Origin: Oscillospiraceae bacterium
GTDB taxonomy: Bacteria; Bacillota; Clostridia; Oscillospirales; CAG-382
Assembly: GCA_015063785.1 (NCBI GenBank)
Contig: SVTM01000001.1
Location: forward strand, 1 to 64,000
Length of the DNA stretch: 64,000 nt
Direction of reading: 5' to 3'
Shown: positions 8,747 to 15,572 of the stretch, piece by piece
Layout of the letters: each line of letters begins with the position of its first letter
Numbering within the stretch: position 1 is the first letter of the stretch
Position numbers and translations under genes: made by a program
The notes under the pieces: model-generated
Told to the model about the DNA's origin: nothing
Databases searched by the model: none
Seen by the model: only the letters and a program-made list of their open reading frames with translations

Positions 8747-9752
8747 CAGATTCAAAACGGCAATTATTGGCTGTGGCGGTATTTCTTTGACCCATATTAC
8801 TGCTCTTCAGGCAATAGACAACGCCGATATTGTGGCTATCTGCGATATCCGCGAAGATAGGCTTGAAAACGCTGCAAAGCTTTGCCCGGATGCTGCAAAA
8901 TATACTGATTATAAAAAGCTTCTTGCTGAATCTGATGCGCAGATCATACACATTTGCACCCCTCACTATCTGCACGCAGAAATGGCGATAGCTTCGATGC
9001 TTTCGGGGCGTGACGTTTATCTTGAAAAACCATGCGCAATGAATCGAGCTCAGGCACAGGAAATAATTGACGTGTCCGACAAAACAGGGAAGAAGGTTTG
9101 CGTTTCGTTCCAAAACAGACTTATCAACACCACAGCAAACGCCAAAAAGATAGCTGATAACGGCGAACTTGGTAAGTTGATCGGTGGCAAGGGAATTGTT
9201 ACATGGAGCCGCGGTGGTGCGTATTACACAGAAAGCGGTTGGCGTGGACAGTTTACCACTGAAGGCGGCGGAGTGCTGATGAATCAGTCTATCCACACAC
9301 TTGATCTTCTGTATTACTTTCTCGGAGAGGTTGAGTCTGTCAAAGGACACGCAAGCCTCGATAAAAATTTTGATGTAACTGAGGTTGAAGACACCGCACA
9401 GGCTTATATCAGATTTAAAAACGGAAGCACTGCGATTTTTTATGCAACAAACTGTAACGTTGTAAACTCTCACGTTGAAATTGAACTATATTTTGAAAAG
9501 GGAAGTCTTCTCTTCAGAGACGATGAGCTTTATCGTTGCAGCGACGGAAAAATTGAACTTGTGTGTAAAAACGAAAATCTTCTCAACGGCAAGAATTATT
9601 GGGGCAACGGTCATATCAGAATGATATCCAATTTTTATGATGCAGTAAATGGAAATAACGTATATTATTGCGATATACGCGATGCTGTGCAAGTTCTTGA
9701 AATTATTGAAGAAATTTACAAAGGCTCGGATATACGACCTGAGAATATTTAA
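8736..9752 (+). CDS. Gfo/Idh/MocA family oxidoreductase
   Basis: An NAD(P)-dependent sugar or inositol dehydrogenase-like enzyme of about 338 residues. The N-terminal Rossmann fold shows IIGCGGISLTHI and the characteristic EKPCAMN motif with the conserved Lys. The C-terminal alpha/beta domain includes GGGVLMNQSIHTLDLLYYFLG, containing the usual catalytic-region histidine. Two adjacent ATGs (8736 and 8739) both fit the GAAGG ribosome site inside tadA; 8736 was chosen. The exact substrate cannot be inferred. With the isomerase-like gene four genes upstream it may act in an oxidised-sugar or inositol pathway. A strong terminator follows. Confidence 0.9.
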   Translation: MMNNRFKTAIIGCGGISLTHITALQAIDNADIVAICDIREDRLENAAKLCPDAAKYTDYKKLLAESDAQIIHICTPHYLHAEMAIASMLSGRDVYLEKPCAMNRAQAQEIIDVSDKTGKKVCVSFQNRLINTTANAKKIADNGELGKLIGGKGIVTWSRGGAYYTESGWRGQFTTEGGGVLMNQSIHTLDLLYYFLGEVESVKGHASLDKNFDVTEVEDTAQAYIRFKNGSTAIFYATNCNVVNSHVEIELYFEKGSLLFRDDELYRCSDGKIELVCKNENLLNGKNYWGNGHIRMISNFYDAVNGNNVYYCDIRDAVQVLEIIEEIYKGSDIRPENI

Positions 9753-9763
9753 TCATAAAAAAT

Positions 9764-9820
9764 CCACCTCACGCATATCTTTTACCGTATACCGTGTAAA
9801 AAATGTGTGAGGTGCTTTTT
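9764..9820 (+). terminator. Terminator hairpin overlapping the DUF4830 ribosome site
   Basis: A 12-bp stem (9765-9776 with 9803-9814, one G-U pair) closes a 26-base loop and is followed by CTTTTT. It ends the upstream sugar/tadA operon. Its 3' arm includes GAGGTG (9809-9814), the ribosome site for the ATG at 9821, so readthrough mRNA would also have that site paired. Confidence 0.75.
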
Positions 9821-10327
9821 ATGTTTGTATTTTCTTTAAGCGGTAAAAAATTAAAGCTTGCCGGGCTTGCTGTTGCTACGTGTTTTGTTGTTGCATTGTC
9901 AATCTTTTTGTTACCCGATTATGACAACAGGGGTACTGCCTATGTATCCGCTGTCACTAATGAAAAAATAAGTTTTGGCGGCATCAAAACCGAACAAGAT
10001 CGACTTGATTTTATCTCAGCTTTCGGACTTTCGGTTTTGGGCGAGCCTGTTGAGGTTGTCGAAACAAAGATTCCAAAAGATTTTGATGCAGTTTACAACG
10101 AGTACAATAGTATTCAGATGGCGCAAGGGCTTGATCTTGCAAAATATAAAGGTAAGAAGGTAAAAAGATATACCTACGAAGTCAGCAACTACCCCAAGGA
10201 TGCAAACGGATTTCCCACACAGGTTTTTCTTAACCTAGTTATTTATAAAAACAAGGTGATAGCAGGCGACCTTTCTTCATCTGACGGAGAAGGCTTTGTC
10301 AGGACTTTCTGTGATTTTGCAGGCTGA
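9821..10327 (+). CDS. DUF4830 domain-containing protein
   Basis: A 168-residue protein with one N-terminal membrane anchor or uncleaved signal (LAGLAVATCFVVALSIFLL). The extracytoplasmic domain matches my memory of DUF4830 in clostridia: AFGLSVLGEPVEVVE, IPKDFDAVYNEYNSIQ.AQGLDL..YKGKKVKRYTYEV.NYP and a C-terminal GDLSSSDGEGF. The function of the family is unknown. ATG 9821 is chosen over an in-frame ATG at 9803 because GAGGTG lies 6 bases upstream and 9803 sits inside the terminator stem. No clear promoter was found between the hairpin arms, so expression may rely on readthrough. Confidence 0.85.
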   Translation: MFVFSLSGKKLKLAGLAVATCFVVALSIFLLPDYDNRGTAYVSAVTNEKISFGGIKTEQDRLDFISAFGLSVLGEPVEVVETKIPKDFDAVYNEYNSIQMAQGLDLAKYKGKKVKRYTYEVSNYPKDANGFPTQVFLNLVIYKNKVIAGDLSSSDGEGFVRTFCDFAG

Positions 10328-10333
10328 AAAGCG

Positions 10334-10361
10334 AAAATCCGATGCTTTTGCATTGGATTTT
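10334..10361 (+). terminator. Hairpin after the DUF4830 gene
   Basis: AAAATCCGATGC and GCATTGGATTTT pair around a TTTT loop (12 bp with one G-U), 6 bases after the stop codon. The T run is part of the stem, so termination could be weak. Confidence 0.55.
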
Positions 10362-10497
10362 ATGTTTTGTAATCAGTAAATTCTGGGAAGCTATTGTCCG
10401 CCGTATGGCACGGAATATTTGTTTTTTGAGAAATTAATTAATTTTGGCAATAGTGTTTTGTACAGTGGTTATGACTCGCCTCAAGGCGATTATAACT

Positions 10498-10535
10498 AAA
10501 AACGACAAGGTTCATAAAGAAACTTGTCGTTTTTT
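10498..10535. terminator. Bidirectional terminator at the tRNA-Gln 3' end
   Basis: AAAAACGACAAG and CTTGTCGTTTTTT form a symmetrical stem with flanking A and T runs, directly abutting the 3' CCA end of the tRNA-Gln gene on the minus strand. It can also stop plus-strand transcripts. A weaker inverted repeat (GTTAT..TCGCC / GGCGA..ATAAC) lies at 10468-10496. Confidence 0.75.
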
Positions 10536-10612
10536 GGCTGGGACGGCTGGATTTGAACCAGCGTGATGCAGGAGTCAAAGTCCTGTGCCTTAACCGGCTT
10601 GGCGACGCCCCA
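10535..10612 (-). tRNA. tRNA-Gln (anticodon TTG)
   Basis: On the minus strand the acceptor arm TGGGGCG pairs with CGTCCCA. The anticodon stem CAGGA/TCCTG encloses CTTTGAC with anticodon TTG. The T arm GCTGG-TTCAAAT-CCAGC is canonical. The discriminator G is followed by an encoded CCA. All four cloverleaf arms can be drawn. Confidence 0.95.
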
Positions 10613-10627
10613 ATGTTTAACAGAGTT

Positions 10628-10656
10628 ATTTTAACACAAATATAAATTTATGTCAA
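10628..10656 (-). promoter_or_regulatory. Promoter of tRNA-Gln
   Basis: On the minus strand TTGACA (10651-10656) and TAAAAT (10628-10633) are spaced by exactly 17 bases, placing transcription start a few bases before the tRNA 5' end. Confidence 0.8.
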
Positions 10657-10679
10657 GTCTTTTTGGATCTTTTGCAAAT

Positions 10680-10988
10680 TTATTCTTCATTCCAAAGGAA
10701 TTTATCAAGCAAAACATTGCCGTTTTCGTCAAATTGCACTCCTTCTTGCTCAAGCAGTTGACGTTGTATACATGAACCGCTAAAAGCAAAAGATGGCGCA
10801 GTTCTTCCTTCTCGGTTAACTACGCGAAAGCAGGGGATAGTATCTGGCGAAGGATTTACATGCAGAGCATATCCTACAACGCGAGACATTCTTGGATTAC
10901 CACACATTTTCGCGATCTGTCCATATGTTGCTACTTTGCCGTAGGGTATTCTTTTTACGATTTCGTATATTTTTTCAAAGGTGTTCAT
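10680..10988 (-). CDS. MGMT-like (alkyltransferase-like) DNA-binding protein
   Basis: A 102-residue protein matching the C-terminal DNA-binding domain of O6-methylguanine-DNA methyltransferase: FEKIYEIVKRIPYGKVATYGQIA, the helix-turn-helix region, and RVVGYALHVNP. The reactive-site motif, usually PCHRV, reads PCFRV (Cys53, Phe54): the cysteine is kept but its histidine partner is replaced. The N-terminal domain of full Ada/Ogt proteins is absent, as in YbaZ/ATL proteins. It may bind alkylated DNA without efficient alkyl transfer (inference). Start uncertain: ATGs at 10988 and 10991 follow a weak AGAGA site; a further ATG at 11018 lies inside a palindrome. Confidence 0.85.
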   Translation of the reverse strand: MNTFEKIYEIVKRIPYGKVATYGQIAKMCGNPRMSRVVGYALHVNPSPDTIPCFRVVNREGRTAPSFAFSGSCIQRQLLEQEGVQFDENGNVLLDKFLWNEE

Positions 10989-11006
10989 CATAATCTCTTT
11001 TTTGGA

Positions 11007-11037
11007 ATATTCGGGCACATATTATGTGCCCGAATAT
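11007..11037. repeat. Perfect 14-bp inverted repeat between glmS and the MGMT-like gene
   Basis: ATATTCGGGCACAT (11007-11020) and ATGTGCCCGAATAT (11024-11037) are perfect complements around a 3-base loop. A five-T run follows only on the plus strand, opposite to both flanking genes, so it does not look like a standard terminator for glmS. Confidence 0.8.
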
Positions 11038-11041
11038 GTTT

Positions 11042-12874
11042 TTATTCAACCGTAACCGATTTTGCAAGGTTTCTCGGTTTGTCAACATCACAACCTCGGA
11101 TTACCGAGGTGTGATATGCCACAAGTTGAAGAACTGTTATGGCGGGAATTGGCATGAAAAGATCTGAAAGAACGGGAATCTTCAAAACTTCATCTGCAAC
11201 TTCTTTGTCCATGTGTGTGTTTTCTTTACAAATAACTATGACGTATGCTCCTCGTGCTTTCACCTCTTTGATATTACTTATCATTTTCTCAACAAGATGA
11301 TCCTGCGTGCAGATGGCAATTACGGGTACGCCTTCTGTTATAAGAGAGATTGTACCATGTTTCATTTCACCTGCAGCATACGACTCGCTGTGGATATATG
11401 ATATTTCTTTCAGCTTAAGAGAAGCTTCCTGCGCAATATCATAGTCGATTCCGCGTCCGATATAGAAAAGGTGCTCAGCGCCAGAGATCTTTTCAGATAT
11501 TTGTATACATCTATCCGAAAGCTTAAGAGCGTTTTCTACGGCTACTGGCGTCTGCTCGATAAGAGCGTGGAGATATTGACGCGCTTCATCGTCGGTGATT
11601 TTTCCGTGACAAAGAGCAAATTTTGCTGCGATAAGATACATAAGTGAGATCTGCACGGTATATGCCTTTGTGCTGGCAACTGCAATTTCGGGACCTGCCC
11701 ATGTATAAAGCGTACTGTCGGCTTCGCGTGCGATCGATGAACCTGCAACATTAACTATGGCAAGCGTGTGCGCACCGTGCTCTTTTGACAGGCGAAGGGC
11801 GGCGAGGCTGTCTGCAGTTTCACCCGACTGTGACATGATGATAACGAGATCGTCTTTATCAAGTATCGGGTTTTTGTATCTGAATTCAGATGCAATTTCC
11901 ACTTTGACGGGAATACGAGCAAGTCTTTCTATGGCAGTTCTTCCGATAAAGCCTGCGTGCATCGCAGTACCGCAGGCAACAATGTTTATTCTTTTGAAAG
12001 CTTTTATTGTGTCATCCGTAAGTCCGGGCAGATCAAGGCAGGGAAGACCGTCATTTATTCTTGGTCTGATAGTGTTTACGATAGCAAGAGGTTCTTCGTA
12101 GATTTCTTTAAGCATAAAGTGCTCGTATCCGCACTTTTCTGCTGCCCTTACATCCCAATCTGCTGTCATTATATCTTTTTTTATCAAAGATCCACATTCG
12201 TCATATACTGTAACCTTATCTTTCTCGACTACGGCTATTTCGCCCTGCTCGAGTTGGTAATACCTGTTTGTGTATTTTAGTACAGCCGGAATATCAGAGG
12301 CGATAAAATTGCCTTTGTCGGATATGGCCACAATAAGCGGACTGTCTTTTCTGGCTGCGTATATTTTGCCGGGATATTTATCAAATATTATTCCGAGCGC
12401 ATATGAACCGTAAAGTTTCTCAACAGAGGTTTTAATTGCTTGCAGCGGATCTTCGCTTGTTTTGTAATTAAGATCCACAAGCTTTGCCGCGATTTCTGTG
12501 TCGGTATCCGATTCAAAAGAATAGTCGCATGCTGAAAGTTCTTTTTTGAGTTGAATGTAGTTTTCAATGATTCCGTTGTGAACGAGTCTTATTCTGTCTG
12601 TTCCGTGGGGATGCGAGTTCCTGTCGGAAGGCTCGCCGTGAGTCGCCCAACGGGTGTGACCAATGCCGCAGACAGATTCGAGGTTTTGGTACTCTGTGTC
12701 AAGAATTTTTTCGATGTTGGCAATTCTGCCCTTTGCCTTGATAACGGATATGCCGCTTTCTGTAAAAACGGCAATGCCAGCCGAGTCATAGCCTCTGTAT
12801 TCCAGAGCCTTAAGTCCTTCGATAAGCTTGGGGACAGAATTTTCTACACCAGAGTATCCGATGATTCCGCACAT
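11042..12874 (-). CDS. glmS: Glutamine--fructose-6-phosphate aminotransferase (isomerizing)
   Basis: Makes glucosamine-6-phosphate from fructose-6-phosphate and glutamine, the first step to UDP-GlcNAc for peptidoglycan. About 610 residues, the usual length. The glutamine amidotransferase domain starts MCGIIGYSG with Cys2 as nucleophile, followed by ALEYRGYDSAG and THG.PSDRNSHPH. The C-terminal half holds two SIS isomerase domains (SQSGETADSLAALR; GRGIDYDIAQEASLKLKEISYIHSE) and ends in the usual VDKPRNLAKSVTVE. The start at 12874 is fixed by the need for Cys at position 2 and by AAAGGA just upstream; the longer open frame runs into the ribozyme. It is controlled by the glmS ribozyme in its leader. 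Confidence 0.98.
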   Translation of the reverse strand: MCGIIGYSGVENSVPKLIEGLKALEYRGYDSAGIAVFTESGISVIKAKGRIANIEKILDTEYQNLESVCGIGHTRWATHGEPSDRNSHPHGTDRIRLVHNGIIENYIQLKKELSACDYSFESDTDTEIAAKLVDLNYKTSEDPLQAIKTSVEKLYGSYALGIIFDKYPGKIYAARKDSPLIVAISDKGNFIASDIPAVLKYTNRYYQLEQGEIAVVEKDKVTVYDECGSLIKKDIMTADWDVRAAEKCGYEHFMLKEIYEEPLAIVNTIRPRINDGLPCLDLPGLTDDTIKAFKRINIVACGTAMHAGFIGRTAIERLARIPVKVEIASEFRYKNPILDKDDLVIIMSQSGETADSLAALRLSKEHGAHTLAIVNVAGSSIAREADSTLYTWAGPEIAVASTKAYTVQISLMYLIAAKFALCHGKITDDEARQYLHALIEQTPVAVENALKLSDRCIQISEKISGAEHLFYIGRGIDYDIAQEASLKLKEISYIHSESYAAGEMKHGTISLITEGVPVIAICTQDHLVEKMISNIKEVKARGAYVIVICKENTHMDKEVADEVLKIPVLSDLFMPIPAITVLQLVAYHTSVIRGCDVDKPRNLAKSVTVE

Positions 12875-12899
12875 ATAATTCCTTTCTGCGGCCTTAGCC

Positions 12900-13044
12900 G
12901 CGGTTGCGGAAAGACCTATACCTTTGACGTCTCTTTGTTTATTTGTTAACGGCATTACGATGGGTATACACCGTGAGAACATCCGCCGAAAATTTCGATA
13001 ATTCTCATCCTCGTCACCGACCTTGTGGTCGGTCTGGCGCTATA
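12900..13044 (-). ncRNA. glmS ribozyme/riboswitch
   Basis: The minus-strand leader of glmS reads TTTATAGCGCCAG, then a GACC..GGTC hairpin, then GACGAGGATGAGAATTATCG, TTTTCGGCGGATG and ACAAAGAGACG. These are the core blocks of the glucosamine-6-phosphate-activated self-cleaving ribozyme, familiar from Bacillus subtilis glmS. The expected cleavage falls between A 13041 and G 13040. The 3' boundary is approximate. A GC-rich hairpin (GCGGC-TAAG-GCCGC, near 12890) lies between the core and the ribosome site. Confidence 0.95.
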
Positions 13045-13055
13045 AAGTTATTATT

Positions 13056-14414
13056 TTATTTTTTACCAAGTCTTTCCATGATAACTGATGCCACTTTCTT
13101 TGCAACATCTTCGATGGTTTCCATGTCCTTGCCTTCGACCATAACTCTGATAAGAGGTTCTGTTCCTGAAGGGCGAACAACGATTCTGCCGTCATCTCCC
13201 AGAACATTTCTTGCATTTTCGACGGCTTCTTTTACAGCTTCATCTGTATAGTATGCAAGCTTGCCTTCGGGCGACACAGTAAGATTTATCATTGTCTGAG
13301 GATATTTTGTCATTGTATCCGAGAGATCGGAAAGTTTGATATCCTTGCGCTTTGTTATTGACAAAAGCTGAATAGCAGTGAGCTGACCGTCGCCGGTTGT
13401 GGCAAAATCTTTGAATATGATGTGTCCTGATTGTTCTCCTCCAAATCCGTAGCCTTCGAGAAGCATTTCTTCAAGAACAAATCTGTCGCCAACCTTGGTT
13501 GCAACGAAACGGATGTCGTTTGCTTCGCAGAATTTGATAAAGCCGAGATTTGACATGATCGTTCCGACAACAGTCTTTTTGGGAAGCTTTCCACGCTCAA
13601 GCATATCAAGAGAACAGATTGCCATTACCTGGTCACCGTCGATATAGTTGCCCTTGTCGTCAATGCAAAGAAATCTGTCTGCGTCACCGTCAAAAGCAAG
13701 TCCTGCATCAAGATTGTTGTTAACAACATATTCGCGAAGTGCTTCCATGTGTGTTGAACCACAGTTTTCGTTGATATTCAGACCGTCAGGATTGTCAAAG
13801 AGCATGTGTACTCTTGCACCAAGCTCTGTGAGCAAGGTTTCTGCTGTCATGCTGGATGCTCCGTTGGCGCAGTCAACTGCGATGTTTAGCCCCTCAAGTG
13901 AGAAAGCGACTGTGCTCTTGAGATGATCGATGTAGTCGCGTACAGCGTTTGTACTGTAGGATACTTTTCCGATATCACGGGGATCTGCATTCTTAAGCGC
14001 ATCTTTGTTGTCAAGAACAAGAGCTTCAATCTGCTCTTCTAATGCATCAGGAAGCTTGTATCCGTCTCCGCTGAAGATTTTGATTCCGTTGAATTCTGCA
14101 GGGTTGTGGGATGCAGAGATCATAATACCCATATCGCACTTGTATTTTCCGACGAGATATGCGACGGCAGGGGTGGGGACAACGCCAAGATTGATAACGT
14201 CTGCACCGACTGAACAAAGACCTGCTGTTATGGCAGATGCGAGCATATCAGAGGATATTCTCGTGTCCATACCAATGGCACAAAGCAATCTTCTGCGATT
14301 TCCGCCGGTTTTTAGTACGTTTGCGGCGGCTCTGCCGATTTCGAGAGCAAGTTCGCAGGTGAGTCCTTCATTTGCAATACCGCGAACGCCGTCTGTACCG
14401 AATAGTCTACCCAT
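13056..14414 (-). CDS. glmM: Phosphoglucosamine mutase
   Basis: Interconverts glucosamine-6-phosphate and glucosamine-1-phosphate. The 452-residue length is normal. It starts MGRLFGTDGVRGIANEGLT. The active-site phosphoserine is Ser102 in ISASHNP. The metal loop DGDADR and the C-terminal phosphate-binding RPSGTEPLIRVMVEG are all present. GGAGG precedes the ATG. It lies 18 bases after the acyltransferase-like gene and directly before the glmS ribozyme, so the three genes form a hexosamine operon in which the ribozyme can tune glmS separately. Confidence 0.97.
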   Translation of the reverse strand: MGRLFGTDGVRGIANEGLTCELALEIGRAAANVLKTGGNRRRLLCAIGMDTRISSDMLASAITAGLCSVGADVINLGVVPTPAVAYLVGKYKCDMGIMISASHNPAEFNGIKIFSGDGYKLPDALEEQIEALVLDNKDALKNADPRDIGKVSYSTNAVRDYIDHLKSTVAFSLEGLNIAVDCANGASSMTAETLLTELGARVHMLFDNPDGLNINENCGSTHMEALREYVVNNNLDAGLAFDGDADRFLCIDDKGNYIDGDQVMAICSLDMLERGKLPKKTVVGTIMSNLGFIKFCEANDIRFVATKVGDRFVLEEMLLEGYGFGGEQSGHIIFKDFATTGDGQLTAIQLLSITKRKDIKLSDLSDTMTKYPQTMINLTVSPEGKLAYYTDEAVKEAVENARNVLGDDGRIVVRPSGTEPLIRVMVEGKDMETIEDVAKKVASVIMERLGKK

Positions 14415-14432
14415 TGATTGTTTCCTCCATTC

Positions 14433-15110
14433 TTAAAGTTTTTCAATGATATTTTCCTTGTCCTTGTAAATGAAGTTTTCTGGTATAAAACCTCTTACGC
14501 AGGACGTTGGATAAATATTCACGTTTTTCCCGACCACAGTGCCGGGGTTGAGAACGCTGTTACAACCTACCTCGACATAATCGCCGAGCATGGCTCCGAA
14601 TTTTTTCAGACCTGTTTCGATTACTTCTCCCGAGAAAGACTTGATGTTGACAAGGGTTTTGTCGCTCTTTACGTTTGAAGTTATGCTTCCTGCACCCATG
14701 TGCGATTTGTACCCAAGAATTGAATCGCCGACATAGTTGAAATGCGGAACCTGAACGTTATCAAAAAGAATTACATTCTTAAGCTCTGTCGAATTGCCGA
14801 CAACGCAGTTTTTGCCGACGATAGCACTGCCTCTTATGAACGCACAGTGTCTGATTTCCGCGTTTTCATCTATGATACAGGGAGAGCCAATATACGCAGA
14901 AGGGAATACTTTTGCACTCTTTGCTATCCATACGTTTTCCTGCGGATTATAAAATTTTTCACTGTCAAGTGTTTTGCCAAGCTCGATAATGAATTCTTTT
15001 ATTCCCGAAAGAGCTTCCCAGGGATATTCAAAGCGAGACAGATATTCAGATGCAATTGTCATATAGGGGGTCGAATACAGGCTTGAAATCTTTGCCGAAT
15101 CCTTAAGCAT
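14433..15110 (-). CDS. Left-handed beta-helix acyltransferase, GlmU C-domain-like
   Basis: A 225-residue protein without the N-terminal uridylyltransferase domain of GlmU. Residues ~60-210 are hexapeptide repeats (AKVFPSAYIGSPCIIDENAEIRH; AFIRGSAIVGKNCVVGNS; GAMLGDYVEVGCNSVLNPGT). NYVGDSILGYKSHMGAGS and the LVNIK-type loop recall the GlmU acetyltransferase half. Automated annotation often calls such proteins UDP-GlcNAc pyrophosphorylase, but no pyrophosphorylase motif is visible. Its place before glmM and glmS suggests it acetylates glucosamine-1-phosphate, leaving uridylylation to an enzyme elsewhere (inference). GGAGG precedes the ATG at 15110. Confidence 0.82.
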   Translation of the reverse strand: MLKDSAKISSLYSTPYMTIASEYLSRFEYPWEALSGIKEFIIELGKTLDSEKFYNPQENVWIAKSAKVFPSAYIGSPCIIDENAEIRHCAFIRGSAIVGKNCVVGNSTELKNVILFDNVQVPHFNYVGDSILGYKSHMGAGSITSNVKSDKTLVNIKSFSGEVIETGLKKFGAMLGDYVEVGCNSVLNPGTVVGKNVNIYPTSCVRGFIPENFIYKDKENIIEKL

Positions 15111-15129
15111 TTAGTTTTCCTCCTTTCCT

Positions 15130-15158
15130 AAAAAAATGTGCGTACATCCGTACGCACA
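15130..15158 (-). terminator. Terminator of the glp-like redox operon
   Basis: On the minus strand TGTGCGTAC and GTACGCACA pair around a 4-base loop (15137-15158), followed by seven T. It lies about 40 bases after the DUF1667 stop and immediately before the ribosome site of the hexosamine operon. Confidence 0.85.
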
Positions 15159-15197
15159 TACAGTATATCACAATATTATTAACAAGTTGTTAAGGAA

Positions 15198-15569
15198 CTA
15201 TACTTTTACGCTTCTGCAGGCTACAAGATCTACTCCGTCAACTACAAAATTTTTGTACAATATGTCACCTTGTTTGATAGGAGCCTTGGCAGTTATCGTA
15301 TTTATCAGTTTCATTGCTTCAAAAAGCTTTTCTTTTGGGATAGGTGAGCTTGTTTTTACGGGGAGCATGCTAAGAGTTGACGAATCGCATTTTACAATGC
15401 TTGTAAGAGTGCGTTCCGGGTGAATGAGCTCTGTTTTTGCATATTTTTCGCCACGAGGGCAGGAGTTTCCGTGAACCGATATCTTTTCGTCTATGATATC
15501 ATTTTCGTCGTAGTTCACGGTAAGCTCACATCCGATGGGACAAACCACACAAGTAAATGTCTTTTCCAT
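15198..15569 (-). CDS. DUF1667 domain-containing protein
   Basis: A 123-residue protein with a Cys-rich start (FTCVVCPIGCELTV, then SCPRGEKYA), typical of DUF1667. In many Firmicutes this domain is encoded directly after two FAD oxidoreductases related to anaerobic glycerol-3-phosphate dehydrogenase, and is presumed to be a small iron-sulfur or metal-binding partner. Four cysteines (CVVC, C, C) are in place to bind a cofactor. The ATG lies 3 bases after the preceding stop, with GGAGG inside the upstream gene, indicating coupled translation. Confidence 0.92.
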   Translation of the reverse strand: MEKTFTCVVCPIGCELTVNYDENDIIDEKISVHGNSCPRGEKYAKTELIHPERTLTSIVKCDSSTLSMLPVKTSSPIPKEKLFEAMKLINTITAKAPIKQGDILYKNFVVDGVDLVACRSVKV

Positions 15570-15572
15570 CCG

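Noticed and set aside
10468..10496. Second inverted repeat before tRNA-Gln as a separate regulatory element
   Set aside because: The stem has an internal mismatch loop and no T run; it may just be part of the neighbouring bidirectional terminator region.
12875..12982. N-terminal extension of GlmS by 36 residues
   Set aside because: The extension is translated ribozyme leader. GlmS must begin with Met-Cys for its N-terminal nucleophile, and AAAGGA sits before 12874.
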